The translations under genes were made by a program, and so were the position numbers. The notes under the pieces were generated by a model, which worked only from the letters and a program-made list of their open reading frames with translations, ran no database searches and had not been told where the DNA came from. From NCBI GenBank assembly GCA_025266875.1, contig JALLLT010000003.1, positions 744,001 through 808,000 of the forward strand: 64,000 nt of DNA, given 5' to 3'. Shown piece by piece: positions 47,834 through 58,583 of this stretch (position 1 is its first letter; each line of letters starts with the position of its first letter). The DNA is from Fennellomyces sp. T-0311 (taxonomy: Eukaryota; Mucoromycota; Mucoromycetes; Mucorales; Lichtheimiaceae).

Positions 47834-49123
47834 ATCGCTGTACTTGAAAAGAGAGAAACGTAATCTACCGAACGATGACGAACGTTCACGATTGAGCGGT
47901 ATGAGAGTGATTGTCATTACCAAAGCGGCTTCACGCGTTCAGCAAACTGATCGAACTCAATCTCATTGAATGCTCTTATGTCCAAGCACATGTCAAGCAA
48001 AGGCTACATCGCACAAGACTGTACTTTTCCGGCATGCGTCATTCGGGCATAAAGGGACTATAGAGGGTTAGTTGGTGAAGATGGGAATCGACAGCAAGTT
48101 GATCAAGGTACGTAAGCTCTACGCAGATACGCTTTTGATCTGACTCAATGAATATATCTTTGCTCAAAAGAAAACACACGGTCGTGCTCGTTTTGGTATG
48201 CAGTTGTAAACAATTGTATATGCATATATACAAGCGTGCAAATCGCAGCAGTTTGATCTTGATCTCCTTCTTGGATGACTTGACTTTTATGTCTTCCATA
48301 TCCTGATGCTTTCTGTCGTTCACATATTGTATCGTCAATAGATTGCCAGAGCTTTCTTTGGAGCTCGATATTCGGTAAAGCAGCTGTCGCCCGATGGTTT
48401 ACAAACAGGTGTACGGAAATTTAATACCCGTCTTTTGCCACGTGAGATCATGAAAACTGTTGAAAATGTGAAGAAATGGCGATAACTTTACATATGGAAG
48501 CGAAAAGAGCCACCCGCATACTTATCAACCATCTGAAGTTCTTTTTGTCTTCGAATAATGTGGGCTTACATGTCTTATAGCGCGTGCCAAACCGGTGGAG
48601 GGGACGTTCGACATGGCGGACAGCATCAGCTCGCGGTTGGCGGGTTCGAAGATATATGTGGGCAAACGTGTGAGTACATATTCTGGCTGCTGCTTTCGCT
48701 GCTTTCAATGATGCGCTTGCCTTTTCTATTGTCCTTAACTTGGCACTTTTCACTTCTTCGCTGAAAAAAAGGAGCACGATTAAATCGGATAGATTGATTA
48801 GCTTGATTGTGCAAAGGTAACTTCTTAAATACGCAGGGTAATTACGAGGAACGCATGTCACGAACAGTAGATCGGAAAATTAATGTAACCCGTTGTCAAT
48901 AAGCAAACAGGGTAAGTGATGGCGACGATGATGACTGTATTTCGCTGATGTTGGTAGTATGTATTCGAAGTTGACGAGGTATATATACACTGCTAATAAT
49001 GTCGATGGTTAAAAGTGGTTACATAAGCCTTTTAACCACTTGTACTACCATTTTTAGCAACTAACGCGGTTAAAAAGCTTATGTTTAACCACTTCAAAAA
49101 GCCATTCAGAAAAAAGGGCACCC
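47834..49123. other. Spacer between the inverted-repeat arms (1.29 kb)
   Basis: Unique DNA between the arms. Minus-strand frames at 48039-48338 and 48448-48861 look protein-like in short parts (VKSAKLRTIEKASASLKAAK; MEDIKVKSSKKEIKIKLLRF) but do not join into a gene I recognise. The right end carries the small imperfect palindrome at 49008-49094. Confidence 0.4.
49008..49094. repeat. Imperfect palindrome at the inner edge of the right arm
   Basis: GGTTAAAAGTGGTTACATAA on the left side is mirrored by TTATGTTTAACCACTT on the right, and AAGTGGTTA/TTAACCACTT units also pair locally, so a hairpin of about 85 bases is possible. It may be the terminal repeats of a tiny element or part of how the larger inverted repeat arose. 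Confidence 0.55.
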
Positions 49124-51427
49124 CGAAAAAGGGGATATCCAAGCCATGGCCCAGGCGCGGCTTGTGTCAGTCCACCAGTAGTACGCCGATATATGTAGCG
49201 CCAACATAACACGGTGCCAACAAGTCATTCCGTAAAAAGCTCAAATTAATAAGAAGAGGTCTTCACGCGTGCAGCGGTCTCCATGGAGACATCCAAACGC
49301 CATTCAAAGTATCGGTCATGCTCTACTACATTGATTAGTGTGGCAACGGCGCCGAGGCAAAGTGGAACTGGGCGTTTTGGTTGAGCCTGATTGTTCTGTC
49401 GCCTGGTCCAGAACTCTTTCTCTTTTGAGGGGGATAAGAGTTGACCTGCGCTCCGTGCTACGTATAACCTGTTTTTGGCACAGGATACGGCGATGCTTGT
49501 TGTCCGAGTATTCATGTTGGATATAAACTCGGCGTGCCAACGAACAATCATGCATGTCTTCATCGAGTCATCACCCCGCTCGCCTCGGTCTATATCAATC
49601 AAAACGAACAAAGATTCATGTCATATGATTTGGCAAGAGTAACTGACATTTTGTTACCGGGCGCGATCAAACAAAGAAGACACCCGAGAAAGTCGCTTCA
49701 ACCAGGCCTTCCAGTGTGCTCAGTACGAGCGAGCTTCATATAGCTCACGAGATCTCACTCGAAAAGCATCATAAATCGAACGCCACGATTGTATCAAACG
49801 TATTTCTGGAAAAACCAGTCGACACACAAAAAAGGAAAATCGGACTTGATTGGGCAGGGCTGGAACGGACACGGATTGGACTTTATTAGGGGAAAATCGC
49901 ACCAATGTAAGCAGCAAGTGGCAAAAACAACGCGTCGGTCAAGTAGTAAGCGCGCAGATCATGTGGGAAAAAAGCAATGACTTTATTGAATCGAGACCCT
50001 GAGTGACAGTCACCAACAGGAACGGGTCACTTGAACAACAAGCCAATTAAAAGGCCTTCTTCAGAAGACCATTAAGTTTTTTTTTTTCGTTCTCTTGTTT
50101 GATTGGATAGGTGGGCCACCAGTCCCATATTCCCCCGAAGCAGCTTCTTCCACAAGGGAAGCTACCTGCCCCCAGAAGAGCAGCAAGTCTCCAAGGAGGT
50201 TGATCAAGTCTCCAAAGAGGACCGGCTGTCTAAAGGAAGACCAGCAGCCACCAAAGCAGCTTCGGTATTTTTGAATCTCAACAGTAATGAAGCACAACCA
50301 AACAAAGAGCAAGGGGAAGTTTATCCCTTCATCTGTCTGTGCCATCTCACTACTGGAGACCCTGGTGGTTTCCCTCGAGCATAACTTTCTCTTGGGATTA
50401 TTGTGAAAAGAAAGAAAAAAAGCTGCCGATTCTGACCTCCTTTTATACCTTTTTGAAAGCGAGCAGTCCCCCTATTTTTTCACATGTAGCAACAGTCACC
50501 CAGGCTATGACGTTTTACAGCCTCAGAAACAGGTTATGACCGCAGCAAACGGTGTGCAAGACGAATAAAGGACTGTATGGCTTGAAAGGTAGCCTTTTTT
50601 TTGCTGGTCTTCGTTGCTGATCCACACTACTGCCATACCGACAAGTCCGCTTGACGGTGTACAGTGCACAGACCTCTCTTTTGTCCACGCCGGCTGAACC
50701 GATTATCCCTGTATTAATTGCGATTTGTGGGTTTGGTCCCATTTCAGGAAGTGCGACGACGAATAGCGCAAAACCTACCGATCAGCTTTCAAAACGGACA
50801 CCTTTACTATCGGAAAACCGTCTTTTCCGCATCGAATGACCCCAAAAGCAAGCAAATCGATTTTTTCATATATATAACCGTTTTTCTTGGCAGTGGGCCA
50901 TTGCTGCTGTGCATGGCGGCGGACGAATATGATTCTAAAGGGGCGTGCACGTCTTCTATGACACTGTTTTTCCATCAAACAACTGTGATCTCGATCGCCA
51001 TACATTCATTACGACAACAATGTTCGCCATCGAGAGACTTTCGGTCAGAGAGTCCGGACGTTACGTATAGCCAAATCTTTTTTAAATCATGCTGAGGAGC
51101 TACTGCGTGTTCCTCGGCTCTTTTTTTGTCAGTTCTGCGCCACCGTTGAATCCTTTGCTTGCACTTCTTGTTGACAGTGGACCCTCACGATAGATTACAT
51201 AAGCAACCCTGACCAACCCTTCAGCCAGGCAGTGTTGCTATCGTGACAGAGCCTGTCAGGATGTTGGTAGGCAACGTAAGCGGATCTGTAACCTTCTGGG
51301 CGGTTGACTTTGGTTCCTTCCATCCCCACCCACTCTTCACATCGTGCGCGTCCATGGCTTGGAGTAACCTGAGCAGCTTCACTTTTTTTTTTCGTTTGGC
51401 TTACACAGAGCGAATGTCGCACAAAAA
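49124..51427. repeat. Right arm of the large inverted repeat (2.3 kb)
   Basis: Reverse complement of 45531-47833, ending GTCGCACAAAAA. Differences from the left arm seen by eye are mostly C/T or G/A transitions plus single-base length changes in T runs and one T inserted near 49642. The homology stops sharply at both ends of each arm. Confidence 0.9.
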
Positions 51428-51494
51428 TGAAACGTTCACTGTCTCCTTGTCTCGCCGTGTGTATGCTGAGAATTGCACACCCCGTTTTCCGCAC

Positions 51495-51521
51495 TTTGCA
51501 CTTCCAAAATTGGGAAGTGCA
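51495..51521. repeat. Short inverted repeat beside the right arm
   Basis: TTGCACTTCC and GGAAGTGCAA face each other with a short AT-rich loop, about 70 bases outside the right arm. Confidence 0.6.
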
Positions 51522-51819
51522 ACTTTCTGCTTACAGTATATTGTATTTACATACCTGACTGCTTATAATGAAATTCGAAAGACGTAGCTTCATCTAGAAC
51601 ACTTGGCAGAAGTATACAAATCTTTATTGTTTGAAGAAAGAGATCAGCACCGATTGGTTGGCCTGACTCTTCTTAGGAAAATCATCACGTACTTTCCGCA
51701 AGTCATTTTTGAGTTTTCCATGCTTTAGTTCATTCAAAACATTACGCACACTATCAATTATTCTAAATTTTCTTTAAATGCGTACTCTGGAGTAAGAGAA
51801 ATAACAGTATCCTGCTACT

Positions 51820-52885
51820 GTGACTCATCACTAGCGCCTGGGGAAGATGCATCTGCAAGCTCCTCCTCGTGGAGAGTTCTGACAATTTCATCATCGGAAA
51901 GCACTTGAAGACAAGCGCTAGCTTCTCCAGGTGGATTTGCATTGAAGTCTCTGGGTTCTACAGAATCTCCTCCATAAATGAGATCCAAATGGTCACGGAT
52001 CTGATTCAGTGCTACTTATTCTGCTAGATTTAATACAACATCAGTACCCTCACCCTCCCTATTCAGCACTTCCGTTTTTCTCAAGCAGTTGGTGGCGGTG
52101 GTTGGTGTAAATTTACCCCAAGCGCCATGTGCCCAATTTAGGCATGTAAAGACATCAACACGAAACGTGTTTTCATCATTTGCAGTAAGGCCTTTCTCCA
52201 TGCAAAACTTGATCCTTTCATATACATGTTCATACTGCAGATTCCTATTAATAGTGGATAAATTAAACTACTGTCAAATTATGTTCGGTAGATAATAACA
52301 ACGTACTTGGCATGTACTTTGAAACTCTTAATGCTACCTGCATCTAATGTCTGCATACTCTTTTGCTTCCTTCTGGACTTCAGGCAACTTGACCATCTTC
52401 AGCCCACACCAAATGCGGAAGCAGTCGTACCAATCATTGGTAAACTCCAGTCCGGACTCGGACATGTCTAGCTTTTCAGCAGAGCCTTTGCCAGCAGCTT
52501 TGATGACATGTCAGTTGACTGGTATACTCTCAAAAGCACTTTGTTCAATCCAAATATAGAGAGCTTGCTCCACCATCTATATTACATATTTGTCAAGGAC
52601 AAAGACAGAGATTCACCTTTCTTTTACTTTGCCACATACTGGAAATTTTGCTCGTGATCTCTGCTTGACGTTTCTAGTAATGCCAGCTTCATCTTCCTTC
52701 TTCCTCTTCATTAGCCAGCGTCCACCAGTGGTTCTATCGGGTACGTCCGCGAACTTCTTGTCAATCATTGCCCAATTCATCAAGTCCGGAACAGTGACTT
52801 CCCCGTTCGACTTTTCAAACTCAAAAAAGCGATCGATTATGACTTCTTTATGCTTCGGGTTGATCCTAGGTTGGCCTTTTGGGTG
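51820..52885 (-). pseudogene. Relic of a pogo/Tigger-type transposase, DDE core deleted
   Basis: Minus-strand fragments in order: about 52880-52610 (RFFEFEKSNGEVTVPDLMNW, then TTGGRWLMKRKKED), a DNA-binding part; 52580-52350 (MVEQALYIWIEQSAFESIPV, then an in-frame TGA, then FTNDWYDCFRIWCGLK), the CENP-B/Tc5-type HTH pattern; 52240-51820 (FTCLNWAHGAWGKFTPTTAT, NCLRKTEVLNREGE), the region following the DDE domain in pogo transposases. The catalytic core between HTH and tail is missing and several stops are present. Confidence 0.6.
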
Positions 52886-53346
52886 GAATATTTGTTAAGG
52901 GAAAAAAGACTAAACAAATAAACAAGTTCGGTCAAGCCTATTGGTTGACGGAAACTAATGGATCCGCCACATAGCAATCCCAATTTCCGCTTTTTTGCAC
53001 TTGTTTCACGCCACCTATGCAAAAAGCGAGGTTCCGATGTATAAAGGGTACGTAAATGCAATCAGACGACCCACATCGAATTTGCAATACCCGCCGAAAA
53101 TTCAAGTAGGTACATACATACCTGAAAAGATTGGGTCCACTTCGCTCAAAACCCTCATCTTAACTTTCAAAAGCTGGTATACTCGCTTCAGCAATCCGTA
53201 CATCCGGTTCAAAACTCTGTGCAAGCTGTGCAATTTAACATGACCTTATCAAAAAGTGCGAACACGTTCGCGATGATTTAGCCCAAGATTGAAGTAGGAA
53301 ATAAGAAATAACTGAGCACATAATGGCTACCACAGCTACAACATCG

Positions 53347-53540
53347 GAGGCCGAAGGTCATACAGGGCCTTAGTTAACGGAGTTGCCCTGCATGATCGGT
53401 AAAGCCGGATCAAGGTTGCACACGCAAGCAAATAAGGCAATCGATAACAGTACGGTTGTTGATGTCGCAATAACAACGGATATAAACAAGGACTAAGGAA
53501 AGGCATGTAACCATGGCTGATGTATGTCGGGAATACGGCA
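53347..53540 (-). mobile_element. Partial LTR, inverted relative to the solo LTR at 43655
   Basis: Reading the minus strand from 53540, TGCCGTATTCCCGACATACA and the following about 190 bases match the first half of the 43655-44041 LTR with few changes. The match ends at GACCTTCGGCCTC; the second half is absent. Confidence 0.8.
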
Positions 53541-54886
53541 GGTACTAGTCATTCTAAATCGCAAAACATCATCCAAGTAAGTACTTTTGTATATCGAAGA
53601 ACTGTGAAGATCCCTCTTCTTAAAGTAACCTTTTCCTATGTCGCTGGGTTGACTAACTGCTAACCCACCGGATCCATCATTAACTTCTCTGCAAAAGATA
53701 CTAATACATCTAGGGAGTCCGATCGTTAAAGCAGTTTCTATTCAACAAAAAATGCTAACAAGATGATTTTCCAAGGCACTAGCCTTTGGTTTTTCGACTT
53801 TTCTCACTTTCGTATATTTTTCATTTCATGTGTTCTTCTTGCAGTGTCATTTCACTTCCTATGATTACCACCTTTAAATCCTTTCATTTCAAAGATTTTG
53901 GTCTATTTTCGTTTATCAGAAGCTGATTCCTTTTCGATGGTAACTCAATTTCAAATTACGATATAAGCACAAATTCAACAGTTCCATGAATTGCTAGCTT
54001 TGTATCATCCAACGCAAATGTTAAAAAATGCTCTTGCATCACTATAGCGTCTTGTAAATCACGTTTATCTGCATTTAATTCAAATAACCTTTTTCCTCCG
54101 TCGCTATATATTCTTGGACGCTTGAAAATAGAAGAACGTACAAACTGGATATACTGGTAAGTGATAGTGTATAGTATGCAGTCTATTACATTGATTATTC
54201 TTTTAAGAGATAAAATTTATACTACCTTAGGAATGCTCTGCTAGTGGCCATGTGTCTCCAATCCACCCACTGTAAAAACATTACACAATGTTATCTTGGT
54301 CAGCAAATATCCCAATCTAGCCAGAATCATCAAAACAAGAATTCGCCTAGACACCGGGCTGGCACGTAGGTTCGATGGTCATGAGTCAATCTTACGGATG
54401 CAACGTGCGTGCGTTGCACCCAAGATCTGTTAGAAGTGGTATATTACCGCTTTACTTCTGTTTTTATTTTGTTGATTGCTCAAGCGCTGTGTAGAACGAA
54501 CAGAAACTTGGGTAAGTGGGTGCTTTTACTGTATACGGGAGGACGAAGGATGTAATTGCATGCAATCGACACGCAATTGGTGACAACTAATACACTTTGT
54601 AACTCGTGTCGCGGCTGTTATTGTGCCAGGATGCTGCCCTTGAAAAGTAATGACCACAACCTAGTTAAAGCTGCAGGCGTATGTAATACGTTGAACTGTA
54701 ACAAATCAGCAAAAAGAGCAAGCTAAAATGGCGACGATATAAGGGCAACCATAGAAATGACAGAAGAAGCCAAACAGTTTTCTGCGCATCATATTACATC
54801 ATAGAGACACTGAATCCAGGCGGCGCAAATGGTTAATTTCACATGCAGATCTGATATTCTCTGTCTCCCCTTGCTTACGCACAAAC
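53541..54886. other. Intergenic, no gene seen
   Basis: 1.3 kb of AT-rich DNA between the transposon island and the next gene. No exon chain recognised; the last 150 bases presumably include the promoter of the 54887 gene. Confidence 0.5.
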
Positions 54887-55600
54887 ATGCTTCCATGGTC
54901 AGATAAAGGGGGCGGTAGTTCCTCTACTTCCATTCAACGCGATGAGAATCTTGCCACTGGCAGCCAATACAGACCAGCACCTCCTGGCGAATCAAGTCGG
55001 TTCCGATCGCAGCCACAACAGCCACCCCGTTTCGACGACCATGGTTTTGACACTTTCGGATCACAACAGCAGCCACGTAGCAATCCATTACACTTTCCAA
55101 GTATGCAGCAGGCTCCATTAATGAACGATCCGGCACCTTCTATGAATGACGGGGCCGACATTCAAGCATTCCTCAACTCAACTGCGTATACGGACGAGTT
55201 GTATGGCGATGATCTTGCACAGACTTCGGTTACGTACGGCTCACACCGGCACCAGGTGGACCATGCGCACGCTGTTGCTGAACAACAACGCAAACACCAA
55301 TGGCAGGATTTGCTGCAAGCAGAAGATATTGTGGCGTATTTGCAAGAAATGCGATATACCGACGACATCTATGGGGCTCCTCCAGCGGTGGAAGCGTTGA
55401 TTAAAGAGGCTCAGAAGGAAATAGCAGAGCCAGCGGCGGATACGGAACAGAGTCGGGTCACGGCGGTGGACCGGCTGGCAATGGTCAGGAATCATTTGAT
55501 GGGCCAGGCAGGCGGCAGGGTGGAGGAAGCTGTCAAGCAGGGTCAACAGATGCAGCAGGACGATTGGGAACAGATCTTCTCCAAAGGAGGGTTATTATAA
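54887..55600 (+). CDS. Uncharacterised protein with a duplicated YTD-YG motif
   Basis: Single exon, 237 aa, start chosen at the first ATG. I do not recognise the family. The N-terminal 85 residues are Ser/Gln/Pro-rich and probably disordered. Two copies of a short motif follow: residues 91-107 (DIQAFLNSTAYTDELYG) and 147-163 (DIVAYLQEMRYTDDIYG), separated by a His/Gln-rich stretch. The C-terminal third is predicted helical (VEALIKEAQKEIA, VTAVDRLAMVRNHLMG) and ends with an acidic-aromatic tail DDWEQIFSKGGLL. No signal peptide, membrane segment or zinc ligands. The ordered C-half and GC-rich codon use argue for a real gene. It is convergent with Nop7, 78 bases apart. Confidence 0.75.
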   Translation: MLPWSDKGGGSSSTSIQRDENLATGSQYRPAPPGESSRFRSQPQQPPRFDDHGFDTFGSQQQPRSNPLHFPSMQQAPLMNDPAPSMNDGADIQAFLNSTAYTDELYGDDLAQTSVTYGSHRHQVDHAHAVAEQQRKHQWQDLLQAEDIVAYLQEMRYTDDIYGAPPAVEALIKEAQKEIAEPAADTEQSRVTAVDRLAMVRNHLMGQAGGRVEEAVKQGQQMQQDDWEQIFSKGGLL

Positions 55601-55678
55601 AACAAATTACAACTGAAAAAAGAGAAAATAAAACGGGGAATGCTACTGTATGTGTACATCGATGAAAAGTTATGCAGT

Positions 55679-57535
55679 CTATTTCTTGGCCTTCTTGAGC
55701 GCCTTCTTCTTGCGCTCCAGTTTGGCAACCTGTCAAACTCAATGTCAGCATGCTCGCCCCGCCGCAGCCACGTGCTTCTTACCTCGTCGGCCTTCTGTTG
55801 GTTGCTGTACTTCATCTTCTGGTACAGCTTTCTCTGCTTGTTGGACATCATGACGTGCGCCATTTCCTTGAGCTCTGCCTCCTCGGCCTCCGCAGCTGTT
55901 CGCTTCTTGCCCTTGGTTGTCTTCTTCTTCTCCTCCTCGGGCTTCTGGTATTCTGAGAACGTGACACCCTCGGCCTCGGCCTTGAGCTCTCGTTCATATA
56001 CTGCCTCCTCATCCTCAGCCTCGGCTTCCACTTGCTCCTCAGCCTCTTCCTCGTTATCCTCTCCCTCCTCCTCGATGCCTTCAGGCACATAGTCACCCTC
56101 CTTGGCCTCCACGAACGGACTCAAGTGAGGTGGCAAGGTGGCTCCAGGCTCGTACAAGCTAGGACGCAGCAGCTTGCGAGCATTGATACAGTCAGCGATC
56201 CACTGCGGCTGCACGTAGGTGCGAGACAAGACACGATTGGGAACCTTGGGTCGGTCGCTGATTTGATGGGTGATTCGTTCATCGCTTTCGGGATAAGGCG
56301 GGTTTGCACCGACAGTGGCATCCCAACTGACCTCACCGCCGCATGATCTGATCATAAACTCGAGGGCGTAGCGTGGCGTTTCGCGCGAAAGGAAGAACAC
56401 GCATTTGGAGAAGAGCGTCTTTAACGAAGACACTTCTTGCGAATGTTCCTGGATCTTGCGCAACGTCGCGACATCCTCTGATTCCTCTTCCTCCTCTGCC
56501 GCCGCTCCGACCGCCTTGAACTCGTCGAGGGTTGTCTCGGCGGTGGTGTCCTCTTCGTTTTTGACGCTCTCGGGTAAGGCGTCCAAGCCTAAGCCGGCTT
56601 CGAGATCGAGTTTGGGCGGATAGTTGATGTTGAGTTCGGTGTAAAGTCGGAAGTTGATGAAGCCCATAAGCGTCGTGTAAAATTCGAGGAAAGTCAGCAT
56701 GACTCGGAAATCAACGTCGCTGGGAGTCTACAGCCTGCCCGTCAGTACGCCGACTCTCTGGTCCCCCTCCCCTCTCCAGCTTTACTGTACCTCCTGCGAG
56801 AATTGGTATGGGACGACCCACGTGATGGTCTGGCCCTTGATCTCGGCTTGGTAGTAGATGCCCTTGATGGAAAAGAACACCTTGCGCAAACTCTTGGACT
56901 TTGCAACGTACGCCTGGAATTCAGCAATCAGTCGCTGGCAGTTCTTTACAACGTTGGCCTTGATCTTGTTGTCCGCAGGCATTTTCGAGAAAAGGTAAAG
57001 CATCGAGATAGCATCGTCCATGTCGCGCAGAGCGTCAACAAAGCTCGGGTATCTGTATAACACAATGAGCATCCGCTATTGTACCAGACCTTTGCTGCAC
57101 GTTACCTCTCCTTGACAATGTGATCCAGGGTGTAGATGGGTCGATGATTCTCATCCAGCGACTTGGCCGTGCTGTACTCGCCCTTGTGAAGCACCTTGTT
57201 GAGCTTTCTTGCGAACGTTTTGTACTCGCGGAACTTGTCCAAAAGAGGCTCATGAAGAAGATACTGGATGTCTTTGGTGTAGTAGAACGTCGCAGGTGCG
57301 GTCGAGCCCTTGTTGGCCTTCTTTTTGTTTCGTGGCTCGCGTGGATAAATGCCCTTGAGAATGCAAAGACGTCTGGAACCGAAATGTTAGATCGATCTGA
57401 ACCGTTCCTTTTTTATACTTTGTGATCAACAAACCTAAAGTCGGCCAAAGAGACCTGAAGCTTCTTCAAGGCTTGCTGTCTCGTGATAAAATTGGCAGCA
57501 TTGCCTTTCTTTCCCTTCTTTTGGATCTTGGCCAT
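55679..57535 (-). CDS. Pescadillo/Nop7, 60S ribosome biogenesis factor
   Basis: Five exons (minus): 57535-57435, 57372-57106, 57052-56791, 56727-55783, 55729-55679 (541 aa). A subunit of the PeBoW complex (with Ytm1 and Erb1) needed for 27S pre-rRNA processing in the nucleolus. Seen: basic N-terminus ([20 protein letters not shown]), [15 protein letters not shown] across intron 1, [19 protein letters not shown]-like [20 protein letters not shown] across intron 2, [36 protein letters not shown], a BRCT domain ([20 protein letters not shown] to [13 protein letters not shown]), long acidic stretches, and a Lys-rich coiled-coil tail ending [14 protein letters not shown]. Length is normal for the family. 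Confidence 0.95.
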
Positions 57536-58583
57536 TGTTGGAAGTGTTGCAGGGAAACTGAACGAGCCCGATTTTTTTTTCAAATCGAGGCATTGTTCTG
57601 CCGCAGGAATGTGGCTTATCCCCGCCTAAAATGTCATGGGACTTCACTACACGCTGTCCGCAAGTGAAGGTCCGAGATTGGTTAACGAAAATCATAAAGA
57701 CCGCATAAACAGTGCTCTTTTCGATACAGGCCACAGTGCATACCATTAAACCGTCAACGATCAACTTCCAAATGCTTTGGAAGCCATATGTAAAAACACC
57801 GTACGTCAGTAAATGGTGACACGCCTGCAAATCCATCCTGCAGAATGACCTTCCACCGAACGACATACCTAGTTAAGCGTTTAGCTTGCAAGTACCTAAT
57901 TGTAGGACTTGACGGAAGAAAAGGAAAGAGAGCTTCGTCTTTACATTGGATCCTAAGGACCTGGTTAGCCCCGTATATCAGTTTGGCAATAGCTAGAAAC
58001 AACGATATGTCCTCTGCCGCTTTTTAAGCAAATCTCCCTTTGTCACACATAAGGAATCCCGCTCTTACGCATGTGCAGTCATTGCGTCCCATATTTGTTG
58101 TAATCGCTTCTTTACGTCTATGTTAAGAAGCTAGCTTCCATTTTATTAAAGTGTACCTAACTGCGAGTAGGAAGGCTTGAAATATTTTCAAGAAGCAGAT
58201 TCCGTGGTATCAAGTGGTGTAGTGACAAACTTTTTTAACAGGTGAAGGAGTGCAGCAATGCGGGTAATAGTAACTTTCATCGTTACCTTCCTTTATCATA
58301 TGAAGCATTTTTTTCTGCACAGATCTTTTTTATCCTCTTTCTTATGGATACTGTTAGTTGAAAAGTTTTGATTTATTTTTTTGGAAGTTTTATAGACCTG
58401 CTCCTATAGGTATATGGTCTCTTCCTTGCGGTACAATTGGTTGACTATATAATGAGAAAGAGTGTAGCAATCCTTGCCTGAAAAAAACCGTGTAGGCGAA
58501 AAAAGGCAGGTCGAAGCGGTTGATGTTGTTGTCGTTGCAGAATATAGTGGTACTGAACAGAGCGATTTTGGTTCCGCTTATCA
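57536..58583. other. Intergenic; start of a lost LINE ORF2 at its right end
   Basis: Contains the Nop7 promoter. At 58584-58390 (minus) a 64-codon frame overlaps the LINE ORF1 stop as TAATG, the place where ORF2 would start, but it stops early and shows no endonuclease motif. Nothing else is recognised. Confidence 0.45.

Noticed and set aside
55640..56092. 150-codon Ser/Leu-rich plus-strand ORF
   Set aside because: It is the antisense of the acidic/Lys-rich part of Nop7.
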